Part shown: piece after piece, positions 30,291-37,792 of the stretch
Numbering within the stretch: position 1 is the stretch's first letter
Layout of the letters: the number at the start of each line of letters is the position of its first letter
Origin: Collinsella stercoris DSM 13279
GTDB lineage: Bacteria > Actinomycetota > Coriobacteriia > Coriobacteriales > Coriobacteriaceae
Assembly: GCF_020735465.1 (NCBI RefSeq)
Contig: NZ_CP085935.1
Location: 2,396,751-2,460,750 of the forward strand
Reading direction: 5' to 3'
Length of the DNA: 64,000 bases
Made by a program: the position numbers and the translations under genes
Notes under the pieces: generated by a model
Seen by the model: only the letters and a program-made list of their open reading frames with translations
What the model was told of the DNA's origin: nothing
The model's database searches: none

Positions 30291-30767
30291 CTAAAACGGA
30301 ATGTCTTCGTCATAGACGTCGACCGCGGGGGGAACCGGGGCCATGGGCGCCGGAGCCTGCTGCGGAGCGGGCGCGGGGGCGTAGCCGCCCTGCTGGCCGT
30401 AAGACGGGGCGGGGGCGTAGCCGCCTGCCTCGCCCTGCTGGCCGCGGGACATGAACTCGATCTCATCGACGATGACCTCGAGCTTGCTGCGGCGCTGGCC
30501 GTCACGCTCCCAGGAGCTGTAACGGAGCTTGCCCTCGATCGCGACCTTCGACCCCTTCGAGAGATAGCGGCTCACGGCCTCCGCACGGGTGCCGAACATC
30601 GTGCAGTCCACGAAGTTCGGGTAGTCCTCCCACTCGCCCGTCTGGGGGTTGCGGCGACGGTCGTTGACGGCCACGCCGAAGCTCAGGACCTGCGTGCCAC
30701 TTGCAGTTGCGCGCAGCTCGGGGTCGCGGGTGAGGTTACCGGAAATGTTGACTCGATTGATGCCCAT
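30291..30767 (-). CDS. ssb: single-stranded DNA-binding protein
   Basis: A 158-aa SSB. The OB fold spans residues 1-110 (INRVNISGNLTRDPELRATASG, FGVAVNDRRRNPQTGEWED, PNFVDCTMFGTRAEAVSRYL, KGSKVAIEGKLRYSSWE). A Gly/Pro/Ala/Gln-rich linker follows and the acidic tip is DEDIPF, the partner-binding tail of bacterial SSBs. It coats ssDNA during phage replication and recombination. Start overlaps the DUF1351 gene's stop by one base. Confidence 0.95.
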   Translation of the reverse strand: MGINRVNISGNLTRDPELRATASGTQVLSFGVAVNDRRRNPQTGEWEDYPNFVDCTMFGTRAEAVSRYLSKGSKVAIEGKLRYSSWERDGQRRSKLEVIVDEIEFMSRGQQGEAGGYAPAPSYGQQGGYAPAPAPQQAPAPMAPVPPAVDVYDEDIPF

Positions 30768-31708
30768 CAGAACACCACCTTCCCAACGCAGCCGTGCAGC
30801 CCGGCCGCCTTCACGGCGACGATGCCCGCCGCCAGCTCCTCGTCATCGTCGGCCCACACGAGCAGGACGCGGTCCGCCCCTGGCGCGCACGGCACGTCGA
30901 GCGTCACGCGGCGGCGCACCGGAACCGCCCCAGGGGGCGCCTGATGCGCGGCCTGCGCGGCGTTCTCGGGATCCGGCTCCACGGGTGCCGCCTCGGGCAC
31001 CACGGCCGCCTGCACGCGCTCCAGGTCGCGCCGGCGGCGCGCCTGCTCCGTCGCCCACGCGATGTTCCCGCTTGTGTCGAGCGTGTCGAACAGGCGGGAC
31101 AGGGCGAGCGAGCGCACGTCGGGGTCCAGCCCCGCCGCCTCGATCTCGCTCTGCGCGGCTGCGATGCCGTCCGCAAGCTCCGCCATGGCCTCACGCGCCT
31201 TGTCGTCGCGGCCCAGCTCGCCCACGCGCTTCACCCAATCTGGGTCGAACACGCGGGAGAACGGCACCAGCGGCTCGGCCGCCTCGCCCGTGCAGAGCGC
31301 CAGCTGCGGGTAGCTCTCCTCCCACCAGGCCTCCAGGCGGGCGCGCTTCTCGGCGCGCCCCCTGTCCTCGTACTCGCGCTGGAGCTTCGACAGGGCTTCT
31401 ATCCCGTCCTCGATGGGCGCGATGCTGTCCGACGTGAAGGACATGACTGCCTTCTTGGCGGCGTCGAGCTGCGAGGTGATGGACTTGCGTCCCTCCTCGG
31501 CCTCCTTCTTCACCTTGCGGTAGGCCGCGAGCGTCGCCTTGCAGTACTTGTAGTCCTCGCCGTTCCCGATCTCGCCGATGACGGGCGTCTGCTCCATCTG
31601 GAGGCGCGCCCTCTCGGCCATCTGCGTGAGCCATTCGGCGAAGCCGCCCCGCGGCTGGATCCCCGCGCGCTCGAGCGTCGCCAGCGCCGTCTCGTCGATC
31701 TCGGCCAC
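30767..31708 (-). CDS. DUF1351-family phage protein
   Basis: A 313-aa protein commonly found between annealase and SSB genes in phages. Residues 35-130 show the DUF1351 helical pattern (YKYCKATLAAYRKVKKEAEEGRKSITSQLDAAKKAVM, then LQREYEDRGRAEKRARLEAWWEE). The C-terminus (RVLLVWADDDEELAAGIVAVKAAG) looks like a small extra fold. Role unknown; genetically tied to recombination. Confidence 0.72.
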   Translation of the reverse strand: MAEIDETALATLERAGIQPRGGFAEWLTQMAERARLQMEQTPVIGEIGNGEDYKYCKATLAAYRKVKKEAEEGRKSITSQLDAAKKAVMSFTSDSIAPIEDGIEALSKLQREYEDRGRAEKRARLEAWWEESYPQLALCTGEAAEPLVPFSRVFDPDWVKRVGELGRDDKAREAMAELADGIAAAQSEIEAAGLDPDVRSLALSRLFDTLDTSGNIAWATEQARRRRDLERVQAAVVPEAAPVEPDPENAAQAAHQAPPGAVPVRRRVTLDVPCAPGADRVLLVWADDDEELAAGIVAVKAAGLHGCVGKVVF

Positions 31709-32521
31709 CTAGAACACCTCGCCCTCGTCAACGACCTCGTATTCGGCCTCGACCGCAGGCGCGGCCATCTCCTCCTCCATCCAGGCGCGGGCGCGGCGCG
31801 CCTGCTGCTCGGTCATGGAGTGCATGCCCTCGGCCCCCACGGCACCGCACACGGCGGTCATGCCCTCGGCAGGCGTGATTCCGAAGTGCTCGCAGTACGG
31901 CTTGAACAGCTCGCGTATGGGCTGCAGGTCCACCGGCTGCTCCGCCTGCGCCCGCACCTGCTCGGGCTGCTGCGCTTGGTCCATCTCCTCGGCGGCGTAC
32001 ATGCCCTGGAACGTGTCGGGGAAGGCGAGGCGCCACGCCGCGGCTTTGGCGCACTTCTCGATCATCACGCCGGGCATCTTGGCCCAGTTGCTCTTGCCGG
32101 TGCTGTAGTCGTCCAGCGCGACCTCCGCGTAGGCGGTCTCGCGGCCGTCCTTGAAGCGGACCTCCGCCCATCCGCCGATGAGCTCCTCGCCCGCCTTCTT
32201 GTAGCAGGCGGCCCCGCGCTTGTGCACCACGTCGCCGTCTCGCAGGACCACGACGCCGCTCTTGATGCCGTCGTAGTTGGCGTCCCTGCACGCGCGGCGG
32301 TTGAACACCTGGTAGCTGGTGATCATGCTCGCGGGCGCGCCGCCGTACTTCACGAGGTAGGCGTCCTTGACGAAGGGGTTTAGGCGCTGCGTCTGACACA
32401 GCTGCAGGAACAGGCCCACCTCCTTCTCGGTCGCGTTCTCGCAGATGTAGCGGCGCACGTCGTCGGGGGTGACTTGCACGGCCAGCCCCGAATCGTCGGT
32501 GAACTTCACGATCTGGTTCAT
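31709..32521 (-). CDS. RecT/Bet-family single-strand annealing protein
   Basis: A 270-aa annealase. Signature elements of the phage Bet/RecT group: FLQLCQTQRLNPFVKDAYLVKYG, ASMITSYQVFNRRACRD, WAEVRFKDGRETAYAEVALDDY, and WAKMPGVMIEKCAKAAAWRLAFPDTFQGMYAAEE. The C-terminal 80 residues are a Gln/Glu-rich extension. It should anneal complementary strands during replication-coupled recombination. No YqaJ/exonuclease partner is visible, so a host or alternative nuclease (see the ParB-like gene) must supply ends. Confidence 0.88.
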   Translation of the reverse strand: MNQIVKFTDDSGLAVQVTPDDVRRYICENATEKEVGLFLQLCQTQRLNPFVKDAYLVKYGGAPASMITSYQVFNRRACRDANYDGIKSGVVVLRDGDVVHKRGAACYKKAGEELIGGWAEVRFKDGRETAYAEVALDDYSTGKSNWAKMPGVMIEKCAKAAAWRLAFPDTFQGMYAAEEMDQAQQPEQVRAQAEQPVDLQPIRELFKPYCEHFGITPAEGMTAVCGAVGAEGMHSMTEQQARRARAWMEEEMAAPAVEAEYEVVDEGEVF

Positions 32522-32548
32522 CTCAATCCTCCTGTTTCCCGGCGGGCG

Positions 32549-33850
32549 CTATTCGCCCTTGCCGTCCAAATGCTTCCTCAGGGTCTCGTTGACCGCCTGC
32601 CCGACCTCGCCGAACTCGTAGCCGTCGGCCTCCATCGCGTCGGCCAGGGCGATATACCGCGCCGGGTTCTCTCCGTAGACCTGGTACGCGTTGGCGTGGC
32701 CCTGGGCCAGCGCCACGGCGCACATGCGGTCCGGCTTCCACGTCGCCGCCCAGCCGATGACGCACAGGGCGGCGGTGGGGGACATGTCGACCTCGGCGCC
32801 CATCTCGGCGAGGACGTCCTCGACGGACTCCATCGCGCGGTCGCTCAGCGCGACGGCGGTGCGGCGCATCGACTTCAGGTCCCCGATCCGGTCGGACAGC
32901 CACGAGAGCATCCCGGCGCGCTCGACCTCCCACAGCTCGCCGGCGCGTTGGCTGGCGCGCTCGGCCTCGGCGGCCTCCTCGCGCCTGCGCTCGCCCATGG
33001 CGCGCTCCTCGTCGCTCTCCTCGCGCAGCAGCTCCACCCAGTTGCCGTCGATGTCGTAGGCGGTCGGCTTGGCGTCCGCCACGGCGGCCTCGAGCCTCTC
33101 GGGGGTCGTGCTGTCGATCCAGAGGTTCCCGGCGCAGCGGCGCTCGGTCTCGTCGTCCTCGGCAACGCGCGGCACGCCGGCGGCGGCCAGGACGCGCTCG
33201 AGCCCCTCCACGCGCTCGCGGTGCGCCCTCTCGCGCGCCAGCCCCTCGTAGACGCGGCGCCAGTCCTTCTGGGGGCAGTCGCGCAGCTTGGCCACGGCCT
33301 CCGCGTCGCCCTCGAACTCGGCTATGGCCATGAGGCGGTCGAGCGTCATGTCGTAGGCGGCGTCCGCGACCTGCGATGCGCCGCGGCGCGCGCGGCGCAC
33401 CTTCTCGGGCTCGATGCGGGCGACCGCGGCCACCTCCTCGTCGGGCAGGTCGAGCGCGAGCATCTGCTGCACGCCGCGGCTCATCTCCGCGGGGGTGAGG
33501 TTCAGCTTGCAGTCCGTCTCGACCATCGCCTTCGCGGCCTCGGCGCGGGCCGTCTCGGCGTCGGCGAGGTCGTCGTAGACCTCGGCGAGGAACCGCTTGG
33601 TGCCGATGGCCCTCATGGCGCGGTAGCGGCACTCGCCGTCGATGATCCAGTAGATGCCCCCGTCGCGGTACAGGATGGGCTTCACGCGCGGCTGGCCGGG
33701 GTTCAGCTTGTTGAAGCGGAACTGCCCGCCGAGCTGCGCGATGTACTCCGCGCTCTCGGGGGTGGTGAAGTCGCGGGGGTTCAGGGAGTTGCCCTCCGCG
33801 TCCTCGTACGGGTAGACGTCCTCTATGTCGACGTTCACCAACTCTTGCAT
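32549..33850 (-). CDS. ParB/Srx-type nuclease-like phage protein
   Basis: A 433-aa protein with an N-terminal ParB-like domain at residues 5-95: VDIEDVYPYEDAEGNSLNPRDF, PILYRDGGIYWIIDGECRYRAMRAIG. The DGECR...A motif corresponds to the (D/N)G.HR..A nucleotide-binding motif. Residues 110-175 resemble a ParB HTH. A long charged coil with Trp/Glu-rich segments follows. In phages such proteins act as ssDNA nucleases or regulators rather than partition factors, because no parA is present. Confidence 0.75.
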   Translation of the reverse strand: MQELVNVDIEDVYPYEDAEGNSLNPRDFTTPESAEYIAQLGGQFRFNKLNPGQPRVKPILYRDGGIYWIIDGECRYRAMRAIGTKRFLAEVYDDLADAETARAEAAKAMVETDCKLNLTPAEMSRGVQQMLALDLPDEEVAAVARIEPEKVRRARRGASQVADAAYDMTLDRLMAIAEFEGDAEAVAKLRDCPQKDWRRVYEGLARERAHRERVEGLERVLAAAGVPRVAEDDETERRCAGNLWIDSTTPERLEAAVADAKPTAYDIDGNWVELLREESDEERAMGERRREEAAEAERASQRAGELWEVERAGMLSWLSDRIGDLKSMRRTAVALSDRAMESVEDVLAEMGAEVDMSPTAALCVIGWAATWKPDRMCAVALAQGHANAYQVYGENPARYIALADAMEADGYEFGEVGQAVNETLRKHLDGKGE

Positions 33851-33892
33851 GTCATATCCTCCTAGCTGGGGTTTCGATGAAAAGGGGAAAAC

Positions 33893-34453
33893 TTATCGGG
33901 ATCCGCGTACTTTTTTCGACACGCGCTCCTTTCTCTTCTGGGCGGCCTTGAGCAGGCGCTTGAGCCTCGCCGCCTGCCACCGCTCCATGGCGATGTCGTG
34001 GCGCTCCTCGGCTCTCGCCCGCTCGTAGGCGGTCATGCCGGCCGTCCTCGGGCTCGCGGGCATGGGGTCGCAGCGCGTCTCGCGCTTGGCCTCCGTGCGC
34101 TCGTAGGTCGCCCGGTCGGCCGCGGAGAGCAGCGGCAGCAGCCCCGCGATCTCCGCCTCGGTGTCCGCGAGCCTTCGGGCGAGCCTGCACGGCTCGCAGA
34201 CGCCCTCCGAGCCGAACAGGGCGCGCGCCATGCCGCACGAGGGGCACACGAGGGTCTTGGGGCGGAAGCACCTGAGGTCGACGTCCTCGCCGCGGGCGCG
34301 CATCCACCGGACCGCCCCCTTCAGCTGCTCGCGGCTCACGCGCAGCGCCTTGCGGATCTCGCGGGCTGGGACCTTCCCCGCGCGCTCGCGGATGTAGGCG
34401 AGCTCGGACTCGCGCCACCACTTGTGGCGCCTCCCGCTATCGGCGCGGGTCAA
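33893..34453 (-). CDS. HTH and zinc-finger phage protein
   Basis: A 186-aa basic protein. The N-terminus (WWRESELAYIRERAGKVPAREIRKALRVSREQLKGAVRWMRARGED) is a HTH as in phage genes related to integrase-like or endonuclease-associated HTH. A four-Cys zinc motif CPSCGMA...CEPCRLA follows at about 90-110, then a long helix with ERARAEERHDIAMERWQ and a strongly basic C-terminus. It probably starts at TTG 34453, overlapping rusA. DNA-binding role inferred. Confidence 0.65.
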   Translation of the reverse strand: MTRADSGRRHKWWRESELAYIRERAGKVPAREIRKALRVSREQLKGAVRWMRARGEDVDLRCFRPKTLVCPSCGMARALFGSEGVCEPCRLARRLADTEAEIAGLLPLLSAADRATYERTEAKRETRCDPMPASPRTAGMTAYERARAEERHDIAMERWQAARLKRLLKAAQKRKERVSKKVRGSR

Positions 34454-34814
34454 CGTCCATCACCTCCACCATCACGCGCGGGTTGGCGGGGTCGACCTCG
34501 AAGGAGTCCTGGAGGGCCACCACGTGGCGCTGGCCGTCGTTCTCGAGCACGCCCGCGGCCACGAGGCCGTCTAGGACGAACTTCTTGGCGAAGGCCACGT
34601 TGTCGAGGTCGCGGCGGCGGTTGGGCTCCACCCACAGGAAGCGCACGGCCACGGGCCCGGCGAAGCGCGGCAGGCCCTGCGCGATGGCCGCGGCCTCGGC
34701 GCGCGCCGTCTCGCGGCGCTTCATCTTGGCGCCGACGTTGCGGTTGGCCCGCTCGGCGTCCACGTAGTCGTTGAGCGAGGGGAAGCGGCCCTCGATGACC
34801 ATGCCCGCCCTCAT
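34437..34814 (-). CDS. rusA: RusA-family Holliday junction resolvase
   Basis: A 125-aa resolvase. It shows the family pattern IEGRFPSLNDYVDAERANRN near the start, VAVRFLWVEPNRRRDLDNVAFAKKFVLDGLVAAGVLENDGQ in the middle with the acidic D-x-D-N metal site, and VMVEV at the end. It cuts four-way DNA junctions created by replication and recombination. Its ATG overlaps the stop of the upstream gene (ATGA). Confidence 0.9.
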   Translation of the reverse strand: MRAGMVIEGRFPSLNDYVDAERANRNVGAKMKRRETARAEAAAIAQGLPRFAGPVAVRFLWVEPNRRRDLDNVAFAKKFVLDGLVAAGVLENDGQRHVVALQDSFEVDPANPRVMVEVMDVDPRR

Positions 34815-35470
34815 CGCGCGCCCCTCTGCACGTCCCAGATCCCGCGGGCCTCCTCGAGCGAGGACGCCACGAACTCGTCGGGGCCGACGATGTCGCGCCA
34901 GTAGGCCGCGAGGTCCACGGCGTCGACGGGCGTGACGCGGAAGCTGATGGCGGAGAGCAGGGACGGGCGCTCCATGGCCATGAAGCGGGTGAGGACGCTC
35001 CAGAGGTTGTGGTCGCGCCTGAACTGCGAGCACAGGCGCACGTCCAGGCCGTACTGGCGGGCCCGCTCGTAGATGCTGCCGCGCTGGACGAGCTCGCCCT
35101 CGAGCGCCAGGCGGCGGCAGATCGCCTTGAGCGATTCCCACTTCCCCGGGTTGCGGCGCACCCAGTGGCAGGCCTTGGCCACGATCTGGGCGGCGCGGGC
35201 CACCTCCTCCCCGGAGTACGTCACCCCTGAGGAATCGGGAATCAGGAATGAGGAAGAGGAAGAGGAAGAGGAAGAGGAATATATATCGCTTGGCGCTTTG
35301 CTTTCGGTTTTGCTTTTCAGTTCGCTATCCATTTCGCTTCCCCCTTCGCTTGGTCGTTTGCTTGCCTGTTTGCTTCCGCTTTTGCTTGCACGTTTGCTTG
35401 CCGCTTTGCTTCCGCTTTTGCTTGGCGTTTTGCTTCCGCTTTTGCTTGGCGCTTCGCTCACATCGGCCAT
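34811..35470 (-). CDS. early-region protein with Ser-Lys repeats and poly-Ser tract
   Basis: A 219-aa protein. Residues 8-65 are imperfect 4-7 residue repeats (PSKSGSK, ASKRASKSGSK), followed by a run of ten Ser (from hexamer repeats) and SFLIPDSSG. The C-terminal half is folded: VARAAQIVAKACHWVRRNPGKWESLKAICRRLALEGE, VRLCSQFRRDHNLWSVLTRFMAMERP, FRVTPVDAVDLAAYWRDIVG. No known family is seen; the position before rusA suggests replication. The ribosome site is weak and the start overlaps the preceding gene by 13 bp. Confidence 0.6.
   Translation of the reverse strand: MADVSEAPSKSGSKTPSKSGSKAASKRASKSGSKQASKRPSEGGSEMDSELKSKTESKAPSDIYSSSSSSSSSSFLIPDSSGVTYSGEEVARAAQIVAKACHWVRRNPGKWESLKAICRRLALEGELVQRGSIYERARQYGLDVRLCSQFRRDHNLWSVLTRFMAMERPSLLSAISFRVTPVDAVDLAAYWRDIVGPDEFVASSLEEARGIWDVQRGAR
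35247..35279. repeat. hexanucleotide microsatellite (GAGGAA)n in a coding region
   Basis: About five tandem GAGGAA units on the plus strand encode the poly-Ser tract of the 34811 gene. Hexamer slippage would change Ser number without shifting the frame. Confidence 0.75.
35281..35460. repeat. Ser-Lys-type coding repeat array
   Basis: About ten imperfect repeats with the shared word TTTGCTTSC, spaced 12-21 bp, encode PSKSGSK-like peptides. The array is less GC-rich than the surrounding genes. Related repeats occur at 29998-30085. Confidence 0.72.
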
Positions 35471-35658
35471 GTCGAGCCCTCGACGAGTCCGGTGAGCACC
35501 ACGCACCCGACGATCGCGGCGCCCGCGACGGCCTCCCGCGCGCGCTCGCGCTGCCCCTCTGTTAAGATGGGCACGGTCCGCATATGGACCTCTACAGGGC
35601 GCGTGCGATGCTTGCCGGCCGCGACGCGCCCCGCCTTCCTCTTGATGACGGCCTCCAT
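35458..35658 (-). CDS. small phage protein with one membrane segment, 66 aa
   Basis: A 66-aa protein: basic first half (MEAVIKRKAGRVAAGKHRTRP) and a hydrophobic segment at about 42-58 (VAGAAIVGCVVLTGLVEG). Its start overlaps the stop of the upstream HTH gene. Function unknown. Confidence 0.55.
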   Translation of the reverse strand: MEAVIKRKAGRVAAGKHRTRPVEVHMRTVPILTEGQRERAREAVAGAAIVGCVVLTGLVEGSTWPM

Positions 35659-35897
35659 CACGCCGTCTCCCTTCTCCTCAGGTAATCTGGAATGGCCGAC
35701 GTCCTTATGAGCGTCTTGGCCCTGCCCACCCGCATCTGCGGGATGGGGTCGGCGCGGCTGTTCACGTACTCGTACATCCGGTCGCGCCCAATGCCCGCGA
35801 GCTTGGCGGCCTGCTCCACGGTCACGTAGAGCGGCAGGCCCAGGGGCACGGGCCAACTGCCGGGCGGGATGCCCGATGCGGGCTTGTCCTTCGCCAT
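35658..35897 (-). CDS. excisionase-like HTH protein, 79 aa
   Basis: A 79-aa DNA-binding protein: LYVTVEQAAKLAGIGRDRMYEYVNSR is the HTH of the excisionase/MerR-like 'helix-turn-helix domain' proteins; the C-terminus contains a wing-like QMRVGRAKTLIRTSAI. The ATG at 35897 is chosen because AAGGAGG precedes it; an upstream ATG would place the ribosome site inside the gene. First gene of the early leftward operon, so it may be Xis or an early activator. Confidence 0.75.
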   Translation of the reverse strand: MAKDKPASGIPPGSWPVPLGLPLYVTVEQAAKLAGIGRDRMYEYVNSRADPIPQMRVGRAKTLIRTSAIPDYLRRRETA

Positions 35898-35914
35898 GTG
35901 TTCCTCCTTCATGT

Positions 35915-36047
35915 GAACCGAATCTCCCCGAGTGGTGACAGCGGCGAGCCCGCTGCGCTATGCTTGCGCCGGTGCTCCCACGAAAGGGGGTGGTCTTCTT
36001 GACCAACCTTTTGAGCACCCGCTGTCACCATTCGGGGTATTCGGTTC
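35915..36047. promoter_or_regulatory. 133-bp nested inverted repeat between early operon and rightward gene
   Basis: GAACCGAATCTCCCCGAGTG and following (35915-35944) pairs with 36019-36047 with few mismatches; inside, GGTGCTC/GAGCACC and GGTGGTC/GACCAACC form further stems. It would fold as a long RNA hairpin or cruciform. It contains a 34-codon frame from 35960 (not recognisable) and abuts another small hairpin, CTCCCCGTGAGGGGAG, before the 36091 gene. Structured RNA, origin or promoter control are possible. Confidence 0.5.
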
Positions 36048-36090
36048 TCAAGGTGCTGTGCTAGGCTCCCCGTGAGGGGAGGTGATTGAA

Positions 36091-36597
36091 GTGGGATTGA
36101 TCCCGAAGATGCCGGTGAGCGAGCCGGAGACCTACGACGCCGTCTGCGATGTGCCTCTCGAAGTGGCTGAGGCGCTCGGCGTGCCGGAGCTCGACGTGTT
36201 CCAGATGGGCTACCTCGTCTACTCCGTCGACGATGTCGAGAACGGCGGCGACGGCTGGCTTACCAACAATCTCGAGAACCCGTACGATCTCGAGAGGTTC
36301 GACCAGCTGGAGTCGCTCGGACTTGTGCGGGACGGCATGCACCGGATCCCGGACGGGGACGGGCGCTTCTACCAGGTCAACTACAAGGCGTCGTTCGTCG
36401 GGCTCGCCGTGGTGCGGAAGGTCGCTTCCTGGAACCGGCTCGAGCGCGACAAGCGGGAGTGGAAGAAGGTCCACCCGTTCATCGGCGACCCGGAAAGGGT
36501 CGAGTCGGCGGCGAGGCTCGTCCGCGACCTGGTCATGATGGCCATCGGCGCGGTCCTCAGCCGAGCAGTAGATGCAGCAATTTCCATGCTGCCGTGA
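36091..36597 (+). CDS. phage accessory protein, 168 aa, unknown
   Basis: A 168-aa protein of unknown function. GTG 36091 is chosen because GGGGAGG stands six bases upstream; a GTG at 36082 is possible. It is acidic in the first half (VSEPETYDAVCDVPLEVAEALGVP, YSVDDVENGGDGWLTNN) and has a winged-helix-like run LERFDQLESLGLVRDGMHRIP. The C-terminus ends in a short hydrophobic helix. It is convergent with the 36557 gene, overlapping at the 3' end by 41 bp. Confidence 0.6.
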   Translation: MGLIPKMPVSEPETYDAVCDVPLEVAEALGVPELDVFQMGYLVYSVDDVENGGDGWLTNNLENPYDLERFDQLESLGLVRDGMHRIPDGDGRFYQVNYKASFVGLAVVRKVASWNRLERDKREWKKVHPFIGDPERVESAARLVRDLVMMAIGAVLSRAVDAAISMLP

Positions 36598-36805
36598 GCA
36601 CGATGGGCGTGGCGAGGCCGACGAAGAACGGCCACCTCGGCACGCCCTCGCGGCGCTTGAGGCTGATGACCTCCTTGGTCAGGTGGTCGAGCCTGAAGTC
36701 GAGCGCCTCGTAGTTGCGCCTGAGGCTCTTGTACGACTCGATGACGTCGTACACGGTCGGCTCGCTGACGACGCCCTTGGATCCGGCTGGCAGCTCCTGC
36801 TTCAT
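36557..36805 (-). CDS. small coiled-coil protein with C-terminal membrane helix, 82 aa
   Basis: An 82-aa protein: residues 15-55 charged coiled coil (IESYKSLRRNYEALDFRLDHLTKEVISLK), residues 60-81 membrane segment (FFVGLATPIVLTAAWKLLHLLLG). ATG has AAAGGAGG upstream. In the immunity region, downstream of the Cro-like gene. Such C-tail-anchored phage proteins may be superinfection factors; not proven. Confidence 0.65.
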   Translation of the reverse strand: MKQELPAGSKGVVSEPTVYDVIESYKSLRRNYEALDFRLDHLTKEVISLKRREGVPRWPFFVGLATPIVLTAAWKLLHLLLG

Positions 36806-36821
36806 GGGTTCCTCCTTTCTA

Positions 36822-36841
36822 AAATGTTTGTTTAACAAACC
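36822..36841. promoter_or_regulatory. operator-like palindrome GTTTGTTTAACAAAC
   Basis: A perfect 15-bp dyad between the Cro-like gene stop and the next gene. A related sequence, GTTTGTTAGGTTAAAC, lies in the Cro-CI gap at about 37098. They are candidate binding sites for the phage repressor or Cro. Confidence 0.55.
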
Positions 36842-37029
36842 TCTTGCGGCAAAAAAATATCCGCAACCTTGCAGCCAAGAAACTTGCAAACGGCACGAGC
36901 CTGCTCAATGCTCATCTGATCTTGATTCTGCTCGTAAGCTGCATAAGTCTGACGGGAAATGCCAAGGTAGTTGGCAACTGCGAGCTGCTTAACACCCTTG
37001 GCTTCTCTCACTTCTTTTAGCGTCTTCAT
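36832..37029 (-). CDS. Cro-like XRE regulator
   Basis: A 65-aa one-domain XRE/Cro protein: LKEVREAKGVKQLAVANYLGISRQTYAAYEQNQDQMSIEQARAVCKFLGCKVADIF. It is divergent from the CI-like repressor gene across a 96-bp AT-rich gap. Classical lysis-lysogeny switch arrangement. AAAGGAGG precedes the start. Confidence 0.85.
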   Translation of the reverse strand: MKTLKEVREAKGVKQLAVANYLGISRQTYAAYEQNQDQMSIEQARAVCKFLGCKVADIFLPQEVC

Positions 37030-37125
37030 GCTCCTCCTTTCGACATCTGAATGTTAACTAATCAAACCTATCAATGTCAAGAAAAAATAACTAAAATGTT
37101 TGTTAGGTTAAACAAGGAGGATCAT
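37030..37125. promoter_or_regulatory. Cro-CI divergent promoter/operator region
   Basis: 96-bp AT-rich gap with related motifs ATGTTAACTAATCAAAC (near 37044) and ATGTTTGTTAGGTTAAAC (37096-37113), plus ribosome sites for both genes. Similar dyad at 36822. Likely operators OL/OR-like; promoter positions are not resolved. Confidence 0.6.
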
Positions 37126-37764
37126 ATGGGCATCTCTCAGAACATCAAGCGCCTGAGAAAACAGGCTGGTATGACCCAGGTGGAACTTGCGGAAAAGCTC
37201 GATGTGGCTCGCTCCACGATCACGCAATGGGAGACCGGTTGGTCATCGCCTCGAATGGGGATGGTGCAGAAACTTGCTGGCGTATTTGGAGTTACATCTG
37301 CCGACATGCTTGCTGAGGATTCCGAGGGCCTGCCCTCCGGCGCCATGCCCGTGGCCGCCTCCTCCGCGACCGTGCCGCTGCTCGCGATCGGGCGCGTGCA
37401 CGCGGGCGCGCTGACCGACGAGGAGGAGGTCTCGCACCGCGTCGAGGTGCCCTCCTCCGTGCTCTCCGGGCACCCGCGCGCCTTCGCGCTGGAGGTCGAG
37501 GGCGACTGCATGGACCGCGTCATACCCGAGGGCAGCCACGTGCTGGTGGACCCCGACCGCGAGCCCGGCAACGGCTCCATCGCGGTGGTCGAGACCGATT
37601 CGTACCAGGCCGTGATGCGCCGCTGGTACCGCGGGAGCAGCACGCTGATGCTCACCGCGGACAGCCATAGCGAGCAGGAGGACATGGTGTTCGGGCCCGA
37701 GGACGGACCCGTGCGCGTCGTGGGGACGGTCGTCTGGTGGCAGGCGCCGAGGGAGATGGAGTAG
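37126..37764 (+). CDS. CI-like repressor with S24 (LexA-type) C-terminal domain
   Basis: A 212-aa lysogeny repressor. Residues 3-62 are an XRE HTH (NIKRLRKQAGMTQVELAEKLDVARSTITQWETG). Residues 85-205 are a LexA/S24 fold with an Ala93-Gly94 pair at the usual cleavage place (RVHAGAL). The catalytic Ser of the G-D-S-M motif is Cys128 (EGDCMDRVIPEG), and the Lys position reads AVMRRWY, so the classical Ser-Lys dyad is absent. Self-cleavage after DNA damage may therefore be lost or changed. ATG has AAGGAGG upstream. Confidence 0.85.
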   Translation: MGISQNIKRLRKQAGMTQVELAEKLDVARSTITQWETGWSSPRMGMVQKLAGVFGVTSADMLAEDSEGLPSGAMPVAASSATVPLLAIGRVHAGALTDEEEVSHRVEVPSSVLSGHPRAFALEVEGDCMDRVIPEGSHVLVDPDREPGNGSIAVVETDSYQAVMRRWYRGSSTLMLTADSHSEQEDMVFGPEDGPVRVVGTVVWWQAPREME

Positions 37765-37773
37765 GGGATATGG
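37743..37773. repeat. direct repeat, left copy (end of repressor gene)
   Basis: Repressor codons for Gln-Ala-Pro-Arg-Glu-Met-Glu-stop and the next bases (GGAGATGGAGTAGGGGATAT). A near copy stands at 38780-38811, where it reads Gln-Ala-Ser-Lys-Glu-Met-Glu-stop. Confidence 0.7.
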
Positions 37774-37792
37774 ACGGAGAAAGGAGTCTGAA

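Noticed and set aside
35281..35460. CRISPR-like array
   Set aside because: Repeats are coding (Ser-Lys), short and imperfect, with spacing of 12-21 bp and no cas genes.
35960..36063. 34-codon frame within the nested inverted repeat as a type I toxin
   Set aside because: Peptide lacks the single hydrophobic helix of such toxins; start context is not convincing.
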